A stretch of 64,000 nucleotides of DNA from Amyelois transitella. Its lineage: Eukaryota > Arthropoda > Insecta > Lepidoptera > Pyralidae. Made by a program: the position numbers and the translations under genes. Below, piece by piece: positions 1 through 11,209 of the stretch; position 1 is the first letter of the stretch; every line of letters begins with the position of its first letter. The DNA is taken from the NCBI RefSeq assembly GCF_032362555.1, contig NC_083509.1, positions 2,108,001 through 2,172,000 of the forward strand, in the 5' to 3' direction. The notes beneath the pieces were generated by a model. The model was given only the letters and a program-made list of their open reading frames with translations. It searched no databases and was not told the origin of the DNA.

Positions 1-466
1 TCCGCTTTCATGCCTGAACCGCTGAACTGATTTTGATGAAATTTAATATGTATATAGTTTAAGAATCGCGTTCAAACATAGGCTACTTTTTTGGAAAATC
101 GACCTCCAAAAAAGTCAAATGGGGGGGTGAAAGTTTGTATGAAAATCATCGTTCGGCTTTCACGCCTGAACCGCTGAACCGATTTTAATGAAATTTGAAA
201 TGCATATAGATTAAGATACGCGTTCAAACATAGGCTACTTTTTTTTCAAAAAATAACCCCCAAAACAGTTAAAGGGGGGTGAATCATCGTTCCGCTTTTA
301 CGGCCTATCTAGACCGATTTTGATGAAATTTGGTATTTATATAGTTTAAGACCCGCGTTCAAACATACCTAGGCTATTTTTTTTTCAAAAATCGACCCCC
401 AAAGTATTCCAAATCATCGTTCCGCTTTCACACCTGAACCGCTGGACTGATTTTGATGAAATTTAA
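1..466 (+). mobile_element. Helitron-derived tandem repeats (end of a copy cut by the window edge)
   Basis: The stretch consists of roughly 150-bp units carrying the phrases GAACCGCTGAACCGATTTT, GATGAAATTT and GCGTTCAAACATAGGCTAC, the internal tandem repeat of the neighbouring Helitrons. It is mirrored in inverted orientation at about 8,071-8,541. No coding capacity is seen. It lies just outside the 5' terminus at 467 and is probably part of an older or nested copy that continues left of the window. Confidence 0.7.
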
Positions 467-2676
467 TCCGTACTTCCGTACTTAATATTATAAATGCGAA
501 AGTCTGTCTGTCTGTCTGTCTGTTCCTCTTTCACGGCCGAACCACTGAACCGATTTTGATGAAATTTGGTATGTATATAGTTTAAAACCCGCGTTCAAAC
601 ATAGGCTACTTTTTTTTCAAAAATCGACCCCCAAAATAGTCAAATGGGGGGTTGAAAGTTTGTATGAAAATCATCGTTCCGCTTTCACGCTTGAACCGCT
701 GAACCGATTATAATGAAATTTGGTATGTATTTAGTTAAAGACCCGCGTTCAAACATAGGCTACTTTTTTTTTCAAAAATCGACTCCCTAAATAGTCAAAT
801 GGGGGATTGAAAGTTTGTATGAAAATCATCGTTCCGCTTTCACGCCTGACCCGCTGAACCGATTATGATGAAATTTGGTATTTATATAGTTTAAGATCCG
901 CGTTCAAACATAACCTTTTTTGTTTTTCAAAAATCTACCCCCAAAGTATTCAAAATCATCGTTCCGCTTTCATGCCTGAACCGCTGAACTGATTTTGATG
1001 AAATTTAATATGTATATAGTTTAAGAATCGCGTTCAAACATAGGCTACTTTTTTTGGAAAATCGACCTCCAAAATAGTCAAATGGGGGGGTGAAAGTTTG
1101 TGTGAAAATCATCGTTCGGCTTTCACGCCTGAACCGCTGAACCGATTTTAATGAAATTTGAAATGCTTATAGATTAAGATACGCGTTCAGACATAGGCTA
1201 CTTTTTTTTCAAAAAATAACCCCCAAAACAGTTAAAGGGGGGTGAATCATCGTTCCGCTTTTACGGCCTATCTAGACCGATTTTGATGAAATTTGGTATT
1301 TATATAGTTTAAGACCCGCGTTCAAACATTCCTAGGCTATTTTTTTTTCAAAAATCGACCCCCAAAGTATTCCAAATCATCGTTCCGCTTTCACACCTGA
1401 ACCGCTGGACTGATTTTGATGAAATTTAATATGTATATAGTTTAAGAATCGCGTTCAAACATAGGCTACTTTTTTTTTCAAAAAATAACCCCCAAAACAG
1501 TTAAAGGGGGGTGAATCATCGTTCCGCTTTTACGGCCTATCTAGACCGATTTTGATGAAATTTGTTATTTATATAGTTTAAGACCCGCGTTCAAACATAG
1601 GCTATTTTTTTTTTTCAAAAATTGACCCCCAAAGTTTTCCAAATCATCGTTCCGCTTTCACACCTGAACCGCTGGACTGATTTTGATGAAATTTAATATG
1701 TATATAGTTTAAGAATCGCGTTCAAACATAGGCTACTTTTTTTCGAAAATCGACCTCCAAAAAAGTCAAATGGGGGGGTGAAAGTTTGTATGAAAATCAT
1801 CGTTCGGCTTTCACGCCTGAACCGCTGAACCGATTTTAATGAAATTTGAAATGCATATAGATTAAGATACGCGTTCAAACATAGGCTACTTTTTTTTTCA
1901 AAAAATAACCTCCAAAACAGTTAAAGGGGGGTGAATCATCGTTCCGCTTTTACAGCCTATCTAGACCGATTTTGATGAAATTTGGTATGTTTATGTGTAT
2001 GGTAGTTTTAGTATTTTAATTTTAACGTCAACCGAAATTTATGATCTGTGAAAATGTCACCTGTCTAGCTATCATGAGACACGCCTGGTGACAGGAGGAT
2101 GGGTGAGCGGACAAACGAACTGACAGACGTAAAAAAGTCGAATACAGTAATAAGATTTAAAAAATTGCATTCCTATCGCGGTGAAATAGGTGTTGTAAAT
2201 TTGTATGAAATTTCGACAATTTTAACGTTGGGCACATGAAATTTTAGAATTAAATTTTGGTTAGTTTGAAATAATCATTAAAACATTGGATTTTGAAAAC
2301 TGCATCTTAAGGGCGAAAAATGAGTGTTGGTAGTTTGTATGAAACTTCGTTTACTGATGGGCGTCGAAGTGCGAGAAGTCTTAAATATTGGTTAGTAAAA
2401 AAATCGTATCAGTTGCGGAAAGTAGGATGGCACTAAATAGGATGGGATGGGACAGGATAGGACTGGACGGGGCAGGACGAGACACAGCAGTTTGGGACGG
2501 GACGGAACAGAACGAGAAGAGACGGGACAAGACGGGAGAAGCCATTATGAATTTAAATCAAATATTAACTTAAAACAGTCCCGCACGATACGGGATTAAA
2601 AAATGGGTGAAATTTTATGGCATATCCTTATAATCTAAAATACATTTGCGCGGGCGAAGCCGCGGGCAAAAGCTAG
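467..2676 (+). mobile_element. Non-autonomous Helitron, left copy
   Basis: The 5' end begins TCCGTAC and runs into TAATATTATAAATGCG followed by (TGTC)n, as in lepidopteran Helitrons. The body is about nine diverged units of roughly 150 bp. The 3' end has the hairpin stem CGCGG (2649-2653) / CCGCG (2660-2664) with an AT-rich tail and terminal CTAG at 2673-2676. There are no terminal inverted repeats and no helicase or Rep coding sequence, so it would need a helper in trans. A G-rich pentamer tract lies at 2427-2545. The right-hand inverted copy is nearly identical. Small ORFs inside it recur in every copy and look like chance frames. Confidence 0.85.
2427..2545 (+). repeat. Degenerate G-rich pentanucleotide tract inside the Helitron
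   Basis: The tract is purine-rich and built from variants of GGGAC, GGATG and GAACA, for example GACGGGACGGAACAG. It recurs at 3407-3525 and, inverted, at about 5841-5958. It lies 100-250 bp upstream of the Helitron 3' hairpin. Confidence 0.7.
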
Positions 2677-3656
2677 TATGTATATAGTTTAAGAATCGCG
2701 TTCAAACATAGGCTACTTTTTTTCGAAAATCGACCTCCAAAAAAGTCAAATGGGGGGGTGAAAGTTTGTATGAAAATCATCGTTCGGCTTTCACGCCTGA
2801 ACCGCTGAACCGATTTTAATGAAATTTGAAATGCATATAGATTAAGATACGCGTTCAAACATAGGCTACTTTTTTTTTCAAAAAATAACCTCCAAAACAG
2901 TTAAAGGGGGGTGAATCATCGTTCCGCTTTTACAGCCTATCTAGACCGATTTTGATGAAATTTGGTATGTTTATGTGTATGGTAGTTTTAGTATTTTAAT
3001 TTTAACGTCAACCGAAATTTATGATCTGTGAAAATGTCACCTGTCTAGCTATCATGAGACACGCCTGGTGACAGGAGGATGGGTGAGCGGACAAACGAAC
3101 TGACAGACGTAAAAAAGTCGAATACAGTAATAAGATTTAAAAAATTGCATTCCTATCGCGGTGAAATAGGGGTTGTAAATTTGTATGAAATTTCGACAAT
3201 TTTAACGTTGGGCACATGAAATTTTAGAATTAAATTTTGGTTAGTTTGAAATAATCATTAAAACATTGGATTTTGAAAACTGCATCTTAAGGGCGAAAAA
3301 TGAGTGTTGGTAGTTTGTATGAAACTTCGTTTACTGATGGGCGTCGAAGTGCGAGAAGTCTTAAATATTGGTTAGTAAAAAAATCGTATCAGTTGCGGAA
3401 AGTAGGATGGCACTAAATAGGATGGGATGGGACAGGATAGGACTGGACGGGGCAGGACGAGACACAGCAGTTTGGGACGGGACGGAACAGAACGAGAAGA
3501 GACGGGACAAGACGGGAGAAGCCATTATGAATTTAAATCAAATATTAACTTAAAACAGTCCCGCACGATACGGGATTAAAAAATGGGTGAAATTTTATGG
3601 CATATCCTTATAATCTAAAATACATTTGCGCGGGCGAAGCCGCGGGCAAAAGCTAG
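2677..3656 (+). mobile_element. 980-bp tandem partial copy of the Helitron 3' part
   Basis: This block repeats 1697-2676 at an exact offset of 980 bp. The only difference I noticed is T at 2191 against G at 3171. It starts directly after the CTAG terminus of the first copy and ends with its own hairpin (about 3629-3644) and CTAG (3653-3656). It has no 5' terminus of its own. The right inverted copy carries the base found in this inner block. Confidence 0.85.
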
Positions 3657-3780
3657 TTGAATAATAAATCATTCATCCATTCATTCCATCATACTAACTG
3701 TTGCCCTTGGTTGTTGTGTTGTGGGAAAGTATTGGAGAAAAGTATTTTGATCGATCTAAACTTTGTATGTGAAGGTGCAT

Positions 3781-3829
3781 ATAATTCTTGGTACTCTAGT
3801 TAATTACTAACTAGAGCACCAAGAATTAT
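3781..3829. repeat. Short near-perfect inverted repeat (hairpin)
   Basis: ATAATTCTTGGTACTCTAGT is mirrored by ACTAGAGCACCAAGAATTAT around a loop of about 9 bases, with one mismatch in the arms. It could be a tiny MITE or a cruciform-forming site. No flanking duplication was identified. Confidence 0.75.
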
Positions 3830-4512
3830 GTATTGTACAATAAAAAAATAAATAAATTTTTCGCATTAATTATATGTATTTTCTACACACAAATAATACA
3901 CGCATTAGTCTGAATATCTGTTATTCATTTGCGGGTAACATTTGGACCAATTTAAATTAAATTTTGTATACATACACAAATATAATCCTTTCTTTATCCC
4001 TTACGGCGTAGACAGAGCCAACAGGCTGTTTAGCTTGATAATAGAATTGAGATTCAAATAGTGATAGGTTGCTAGCCTGTCGCCTAAAAGAAGAATCCCA
4101 AATTTATAAGCCTATCCCTTTGTCGCCTTTTACGACATGGAAAAGAGATAGAGATTCTTTTTTGTATTGGTGCCGGGAAACACACGGCATTTTTTGTGTC
4201 CGAGATCTGGCATAGGCTAGCTATTTTCTTGTAATTCCTTTGAGTGTACTCGTAAAACTAATAATTAAAGCACTAATCGATAGAAGAGATTTCAATTATC
4301 AGTTTTCTTAACCTGTCGAACAGACCTGCCTGATAAAAATCACAATTTTAACATTTCAATAACAACTTCCGTAAAGCGTTAAATGTAAGCGATTACAAAT
4401 TAATCGTTACGTTAGAGAATTGTGCAAAGTAAAGCAATGTGTTGTATTGTGCTAGTTATATTGTGGCGTGCTGACCATTTCGATAGCCTAGTTAGTTAGT
4501 CACAAAAATCTT

Positions 4513-4782
4513 TTCCAATATTATAAAGCCGAAGAGTTTGTTTGTTTGTTTGAACACGCTAATCTCAGGAACTACTGGTTCGAATTGAAAAATCCTTTTT
4601 GTGTGGAATAGACCATGTATCGAGGATTGCTTTAGGCTATATAAAATCTCGCTGCAACTATAAAGAGCGAAGAAATAATGGAAAATGTGAAAAATAACGG
4701 AGAAAATTGTTCATCCTTGAGAGCTTCAATGATGCCCTAAATAATAACTATTCCACGCGGACGGAGTCGCGAGCACAGCTAG
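4513..4782 (+). mobile_element. HINE (short non-autonomous Helitron)
   Basis: It starts TCCAATATTATAAAG and ends with GAGCACAGCTAG. The interior carries the phrases CTCAGGAACTACTGGTTCGA, TTTAGGCTATATAA and GGCTTCAATGATGCC-like text shared with the copy at 36,921-37,171. It is a separate family from the flanking large Helitrons and has no coding capacity. Confidence 0.75.
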
Positions 4783-5708
4783 TAAAAAATAAAATTACGC
4801 GACGCTTGATAGCGTCAAAAACAGCGAAATACCTAAATCGTGCAAGCAAAGATTTCACTGATTGGAGCATACATATACGAGTATACAACCTCCGACACAA
4901 CATCGTTGGAGCCGCGGTTCCCCAGGCATAACACCTAGCCTGGTGGAAGATCTTCCCTTTGTAGCGGTCGAGCCGAATCATCGCTCCCGCTACGGAGATA
5001 TAGTGTTTTTTATAGTCTATATCCCTTGCGGCGTACACAGAGCCAACAGTCTTGAAAAGACTGAAAGGCCATGTTCAGATTTAAGGCTTCATGATGAAAT
5101 TGATATTCAAATAGCGACAGGTTGCTCGCTAATCGCCTAAAAGAGGAATCCCAAGTTTATAAGACTATCCCTTAGTCGTCTCTTACGGCAAACATAGGTC
5201 ACACTTATCCACATTATGATTGTAGAAAAACATACATATGGATGATCACGCCGATCGGGTTGGCAGAGACTACAACAGTCCACTTGCCACGATCCCTGCT
5301 TACTTCTTTCTATCTATCTAAATAAAGGCTACGGCTGTTTAAGATTGTAATAAAAATATTCATAAATGCAATTTTCGGTTGCCCACATTCTTATTAAAGT
5401 CTTATAATTTTAATTCGAAGGCCAATGCAAAACAAATCACTTAACATAAACACAAACTTACTTTGAGGCTTCAATTTAAGGAAGACATTTCAGACACGCT
5501 ACGTCACATCCGCACGCAAAACCGGATATATTTTAATTTTTGTGCGAATTCTGTCTCAAAATATTTGATTTTGATTGATTTAAATGTAAGTATTTCCTCC
5601 CTTTCTTTTTGTTCAAGAAAAGCCAAAGAATGTTGTCTACCATTAAAATGTGCACCGATATGACGCCAATAGATATCTTAAATATAATGGCCGACTTTTA
5701 TAATATTA

Positions 5709-8070
5709 CTAGCTTTTGCCCGCGGCTTCGCCCGCGCAAATGTATTTTAGATTATAAGGATATGCCATAAAATTTCACCCATTTTTTAATCCCGTATCGT
5801 GCGGGACTGTTTTAAGTTAATATTTGATTTAAATTCATAATGGCTTCTCCCGTCTTGTCCCGTCTCTTCTCGTTCTGTTCCGTCCCGTCCCAAACTGCTG
5901 TGTCTCGTCCTGCCCCGTCCAGTCCTATCCTGTCCCATCCCATCCTATTTAGTGCCATCCTACTTTCCGCAACTGATACGATTTTTTTACTAACCAATAT
6001 TTAAGACTTCTCGCACTTCGACGCCCATCAGTAAACGAAGTTTCATACAAACTACCAACACTCATTTTTCGCCCTTAAGATGCAGTTTTCAAAATCCAAT
6101 GTTTTAATGATTATTTCAAACTAACCAAAATTTAATTCTAAAATTTCATGTGCCCAACGTTAAAATTGTCGAAATTTCATACAAATTTACAACCCCTATT
6201 TCACCGCGATAGGAATGCAATTTTTTAAATCTTATTACTGTATTCGACTTTTTTACGTCTGTCAGTTCGTTTGTCCGCTCACCCATCCTCCTGTCACCAG
6301 GCGTGTCTCATGATAGCTAGACAGGTGACATTTTCACAGATCATAAATTTCGGTTGACGTTAAAATTAAAATACTAAAACTACCATACACATAAACATAC
6401 CAAATTTCATCAAAATCGGTCTAGATAGGCTGTAAAAGCGGAACGATGATTCACCCCCCTTTAACTGTTTTGGAGGTTATTTTTTGAAAAAAAAAGTAGC
6501 CTATGTTTGAACGCGTATCTTAATCTATATGCATTTCAAATTTCATTAAAATCGGTTCAGCGGTTCAGGCGTGAAAGCCGAACGATGATTTTCATACAAA
6601 CTTTCACCCCCCCATTTGACTTTTTTGGAGGTCGATTTTCGAAAAAAAGTAGCCTATGTTTGAACGCGATTCTTAAACTATATACATATTAAATTTCATC
6701 AAAATCAGTCCAGCGGTTCAGGTGTGAAAGCGGAACGATGATTTGGAAAACTTTGGGGGTCAATTTTTGAAAAAAAAATAGCCTATGTTTGAACGCGGGT
6801 CTTAAACTATATAAATAACAAATTTCATCAAAATCGGTCTAGATAGGCCGTAAAAGCGGAACGATGATTCACCCCCCTTTAACTGTTTTGGGGGTTATTT
6901 TTTGAAAAAAAAAGTAGCCTATGTTTGAACGCGATTCTTAAACTATATACATATTAAATTTCATCAAAATCAGTCCAGCGGTTCAGGTGTGAAAGCGGAA
7001 CGATGATTTGGAATACTTTGGGGGTCGATTTTTGAAAAAAAAATAGCCTAGGAATGTTTGAACGCGGGTCTTAAACTATATAAATACCAAATTTCATCAA
7101 AATCGGTCTAGATAGGCCGTAAAAGCGGAACGATGATTCACCCCCCTTTAACTGTTTTGGGGGTTATTTTTTGAAAAAAAGTAGCCTATGTCTGAACGCG
7201 TATCTTAATCTATAAGCATTTCAAATTTCATTAAAATCGGTTCAGCGGTTCAGGCGTGAAAGCCGAACGATGATTTTCACACAAACTTTCACCCCCCCAT
7301 TTGACTATTTTGGAGGTCGATTTTCCAAAAAAAGTAGCCTATGTTTGAACGCGATTCTTAAACTATATACATATTAAATTTCATCAAAATCAGTTCAGCG
7401 GTTCAGGCATGAAAGCGGAACGATGATTTTGAATACTTTGGGGGTAGATTTTTGAAAAACAAAAAAGGTTATGTTTGAACGCGGATCTTAAACTATATAA
7501 ATACCAAATTTCATCATAATCGGTTCAGCGGGTCAGGCGTGAAAGCGGAACGATGATTTTCATACAAACTTTCATCCCTCCATTTGAGTACTATGGGGGT
7601 CGATTTTTGAAAAAAAACGTAGCCTATGTTTGAACGCGGGTTTTAAACTATATACATACCAAATTTCATCAAAATTGGTTCAGCGGTTCAGGCGTGAAAG
7701 CGGAACGATGATTTTCATACAAACTTTCAATCCCCCATTTGACTATTTAGGGAGTCGATTTTTGAAAAAAAAAGTAGCCTATGTTTGAACGCGGGTCTTT
7801 AACTAAATACATACCAAATTTCATTATAATCGGTTCAGCGGTTCAAGCGTGAAAGCGGAACGATGATTTTCATACAAACTTTCAACCCCCCATTTGACTA
7901 TTTTGGGGGTCGATTTTTGAAAAAAAAGTAGCCTATGTTTGAACGCGGGTTTTAAACTATATACATACCAAATTTCATCAAAATCGGTTCAGTGGTTCGG
8001 CCGTGAAAGAGGAACAGACAGACAGACAGACAGACTTTCGCATTTATAATATTAAGTACGGAAGTACGGA
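5709..8070 (-). mobile_element. Non-autonomous Helitron, right inverted copy
   Basis: This is the reverse complement of the left copy. The 3' terminus CTAG is at 5709-5712, with the hairpin just inside, and the 5' terminus TCCGTAC reads leftward from 8070. It is about 150 bp longer than 467-2676, consistent with one extra internal repeat unit near 7,560-7,720. It shows no 980-bp duplication. High identity to the left copy implies recent duplication, gene conversion or an assembly effect. Confidence 0.85.
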
Positions 8071-9181
8071 TTAAATTTCATCAAAATCAGTCCAGCGGTT
8101 CAGGTGTGAAAGCGGAACGATGATTTGGAATACTTTGGGGGTCGATTTTTGAAAAAAAAATAGCCTAGGTATGTTTGAACGCGGGTCTTAAACTATATAA
8201 ATACCAAATTTCATCAAAATCGGTCTAGATAGGCCGTAAAAGCGGAACGATGATTCACCCCCCTTTAACTGTTTTGGGGGTTATTTTTTGAAAAAAAAGT
8301 AGCCTATGTTTGAACGCGTATCTTAATCTATATGCATTTCAAATTTCATTAAAATCGGTTCAGCGGTTCAGGCGTGAAAGCCGAACGATGATTTTCATAC
8401 AAACTTTCACCCCCCCATTTGACTTTTTTGGAGGTCGATTTTCCAAAAAAGTAGCCTATGTTTGAACGCGATTCTTAAACTATATACATATTAAATTTCA
8501 TCAAAATCAGTTCAGCGGTTCAGGCATGAAAGCGGAACGATGATTTTGAATACTTTGGGGGTAGATTTTTGAAAAACAAAAAAGGCTATGTTTGAACGCG
8601 GGTCTTAAACTATATAAATACCAAATTTCATCATAATCGGTTCAGCGGGTCAGGCGTGAAAGCGGAACGATGATTTTCATACAAACTTTCATCCCTCCAT
8701 TTGAGTATTTTGGGGGTCGATTTTTGAAAAAAAACGTAGCCTATGTTTGAACGCGGGTTTTGAACTATATACATACCAAATTTCATCAAAATTGGTTCAG
8801 CGGTTCAGGCGTGAAAGCGGAACGATGATTTTCATACAAATTTTCAATCCCCCATTTGACTATTTAGGGGGTCGATTTTTGAAAAAAAAGTAGCCTATGT
8901 TTGAACGCGGGTCTTTAACTAAATACATACCAAATTTCATTATAATCGGTTCAGCGGTTCAAGCGTGAAAGCGGAACGATGATTTTCATACAAACTTTCA
9001 ACCCCCCATTTGACTATTTTGGGGGTCGATTTTTGAAAAAAAAAGTAGCCTATGTTTGAACGCGAGTTTTAAACTATATACATACCAAATTTCATCAAAA
9101 TCGGTTCAGTGGTTCGGCCGTGAAAGAGGAACAGACAGACAGACAGACAGACAGACTTTCGCATTTATAATATTAGTACGG
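8071..9181 (-). mobile_element. Truncated Helitron 5' segment, stacked copy
   Basis: This segment holds the internal repeat units and its own 5' terminal sequence ending at 9181, preceded by (GACA)n at about 9133-9155. Its left part (to about 8,541) mirrors window positions 1-466. There is no 3' hairpin, so it is a 5' fragment joined to the next copy. Confidence 0.7.
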
Positions 9182-9222
9182 ATTCATCAAAATCGGTTCA
9201 GTGGTTCGGCCGTGAAAGAGGA

Positions 9223-9256
<34 letters not shown>

Positions 9257-9283
9257 TTTCGCATTTATAATATTAGTACGGAT
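9182..9283 (-). mobile_element. About 100-bp Helitron 5'-end fragment
   Basis: This is a short repeat of the terminal 100 bp: the 5' terminus text plus an expanded (GACA)n tract at about 9219-9255. It sits directly against the preceding terminus at 9181. Confidence 0.75.
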
Positions 9284-9400
9284 TAAATTTCATCAAAATC
9301 AGTTCAGCGGTTCAGGCATGAAAGCGGAACGATGATTTTGAATACTTTGGGGGTAGATTTCTGAAAAACAAAAAAGGTTATGTTTGAACGCGGGTCTTAA

Positions 9401-10621
9401 CCTCCTAAGACCCCGATAAAAACATAACTCGTAATGATTTAGTCCCACTGTACAAAATTTTGCACAAATAAAATATTGGCCTTCAGTCCGAGACATTGTT
9501 TTTGTTATATATTTATTTACACCAGAAATTATGACTTTTTGATTTTTTTTACATATTATATATGTCTTTCGGAATAGAATGGCAAAGGTTTAAAGCAGCC
9601 ATCTTTTGTTCAAAAAATTGCACATTCGGTTTCAATCTGTCATAAAACTTTTTGGGTAATAAATAATAAATTCAACATTTCATATAATTTTTTATTCGAA
9701 ATATGAACGTAAATAATCAAAACTTCTAGAAACAGTCTTTTAAGTAATAGAAACAAAAAAGGAACCATTCGCGTTGGGTGTTAGTCGAAGATGACGACGC
9801 GCTGGCATTATTTGACGAACTTCTTCCTGGATACCCTCAACGAGTTCGGGAACCTCTTCTTGATACACTCTGTCCTCTGTTGCTTTGAGCCCATGACTAC
9901 GACTACTTCCACGACTTGGTCGATTAGGAAGTCTTGGTGGTGCTAGATGTTGTATGGTCTCTTCGTCTGAAGATTCGGAACTAGAAAAATTTATTTGAAA
10001 AGCAACGGGATCTGCGGAATATTCATCGCCGCTGTCATCTTCGAACTCAGATTCGTTTAGGTAATTTATTATTTCTTTATCACGAAGATCTGTAAAGCTT
10101 GAACAAAAAAAAAAGCATTAGCCACCAGCAGCAATCGTCAGTTAAATCTATCAGGGTAGAGACCGAAAGTGCAAAAATTTGAACAAATTAAAATCTGATA
10201 GATTTATTTTCTTATTTCGAAGATTGCCAGGAAATAACATCTTAAACTAATTAGTTGGATATTTTAAAAAGCAAAATTCATAAATATTTTAGCAAAACAA
10301 TCGCGATTGCTTAGGTAAATCTTGATTGAAACTTACTTCTTCGCTGTCTATGCGCCATCTTCGACCGACACTCACAAATTATTTTGATAGCTTTCTGTTT
10401 TTTTTGTTGGTTGCATTGCGAAACGAATCGCCAATCCTGTCCATAGACGCGTAGCTGTCAAATTTTTACATCTGACTTCAAAAATAAAAGTGCGGGACAA
10501 TTGAAAAATATGTTCAAAAATTTGTACGCTGGGACTACACCACTATGAAGGTTGTAATCTTTCCGGGACTGAATGACGACATTTATTTTGTGCAAAAATT
10601 AGTACAAGGGGTCTTAGGAGG
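9401..10621. mobile_element. piggyBac-type DNA transposon, internally deleted
   Basis: Perfect 14-bp terminal inverted repeats CCTCCTAAGACCCC / GGGGTCTTAGGAGG lie at 9401-9414 and 10608-10621. TTAA duplications sit at 9397-9400 and 10622-10625. Subterminal inverted motifs are also visible (AGTCCCACTGTACA near 9,440 and TGTACGCTGGGACT near 10,525). The empty site is preserved in the neighbouring Helitron segment. TTAA duplication and TIR type are diagnostic of the piggyBac superfamily. The element is 1,221 bp, too short for a full transposase; it encodes only the N-terminal fragment described separately. Confidence 0.92.
9740..10358 (-). CDS. Two-exon ORF: acidic N-terminal fragment of a piggyBac-like transposase
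   Basis: Exon 1 is 10337-10358, encoding MAHRQRR plus one base, followed by donor GTAAGT. Exon 2 is 10089 down to the TAA at 9740-9742, after an acceptor preceded by a T-rich tract. Joined they give 123 residues. The N-terminal half is rich in Asp, Glu and Ser (NESEFEDDSGDEYSADP, SSSESSDEET), like the leader of piggyBac transposases; the C-terminal part is basic (PARRHLRLTP). The DDD catalytic core and the C-terminal cysteine-rich domain are absent. The ORF ends in its own stop, so it may be a simple deletion product or a retained short protein. That it is made is inference. Confidence 0.65.
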
Positions 10622-11147
10622 TTAAACTATATAAATACCAAATTTCATCATAATCGGTTCAGCGGGTCAGGCGTGAAAGCGGAACGATGATTTTCATACA
10701 AACTTTCATCCCTCCATTTGAGTACTTTGGGGGTCGATTTTTGAAAAAAACGTAGCCTATGTTTGAACGCGGGTTTTAAACTATATACATACCAAATTTC
10801 ATCAAAATTGGTTCAGCGGTTCAGGCGTGAAAGCGGAACGATGATTTTCATACAAACTTTCAATCCCCCATTTGACTATTTAGGGGGTCGATTTTTGAAA
10901 AAAAAAGTAGCCTTTGTTTGAACGCGGGTCTTTAACTAAATACATACCAAATTTCATTATAATCGGTTCAGCGGTTCAAGCGTGAAAGCGGAACGATGAT
11001 TTTCATACAAACTTTCAACCCCCCATTTGACTATTTTGGGGGTCGATTTTTGAAAAAAAAAGTAGCCTATGTTTGAACGCGGGTTTTAAACTATATACAT
11101 ACCAAATTTCATCAAAATCGGTTCAGTGGTTCGGCCGTGAAAGAGGA

Positions 11148-11181
<34 letters not shown>

Positions 11182-11209
11182 TTTCGCATTTATAATATTA
11201 GTACGGATA

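Larger units (their letters stand above)
3657..5708. other. Spacer between the two inverted Helitrons
   Basis: The spacer has a 49-bp hairpin at 3781-3829, two minus-strand copies of the (TATG)n-tailed repeat (about 3968-4190 and 5012-5190), a HINE (4513-4782), a GC-rich repeat at about 4898-5000 that recurs near 19,150-19,245, and a minus-strand retrotransposon tail at about 5222-5320. The rest (5330-5708) is AT-rich with no gene seen. Confidence 0.6.
9284..11209 (-). mobile_element. Truncated Helitron 5' segment interrupted by a piggyBac-type element
   Basis: Without the insertion at 9401-10621 this is about 700 bp matching 8,490-9,181 almost base for base, ending in (GACA)n and the 5' terminal text at 11,209. 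The uninterrupted sister at about 8,590-8,620 shows the empty insertion site with a single TTAA. Confidence 0.75.

Noticed and set aside
1693..1878. 61-residue frames repeated at 1693, 2388, 2673, 3368, 5812 and 6507
   Set aside because: They lie wholly inside Helitron repeat units, recur only because the repeats recur, and have no domain or splice context.
1..2000. Regular 150-bp repeats resembling an array of spacers and repeats
   Set aside because: Units are long, diverged, contiguous and Helitron-derived; the sequence is eukaryotic, so CRISPR does not apply.
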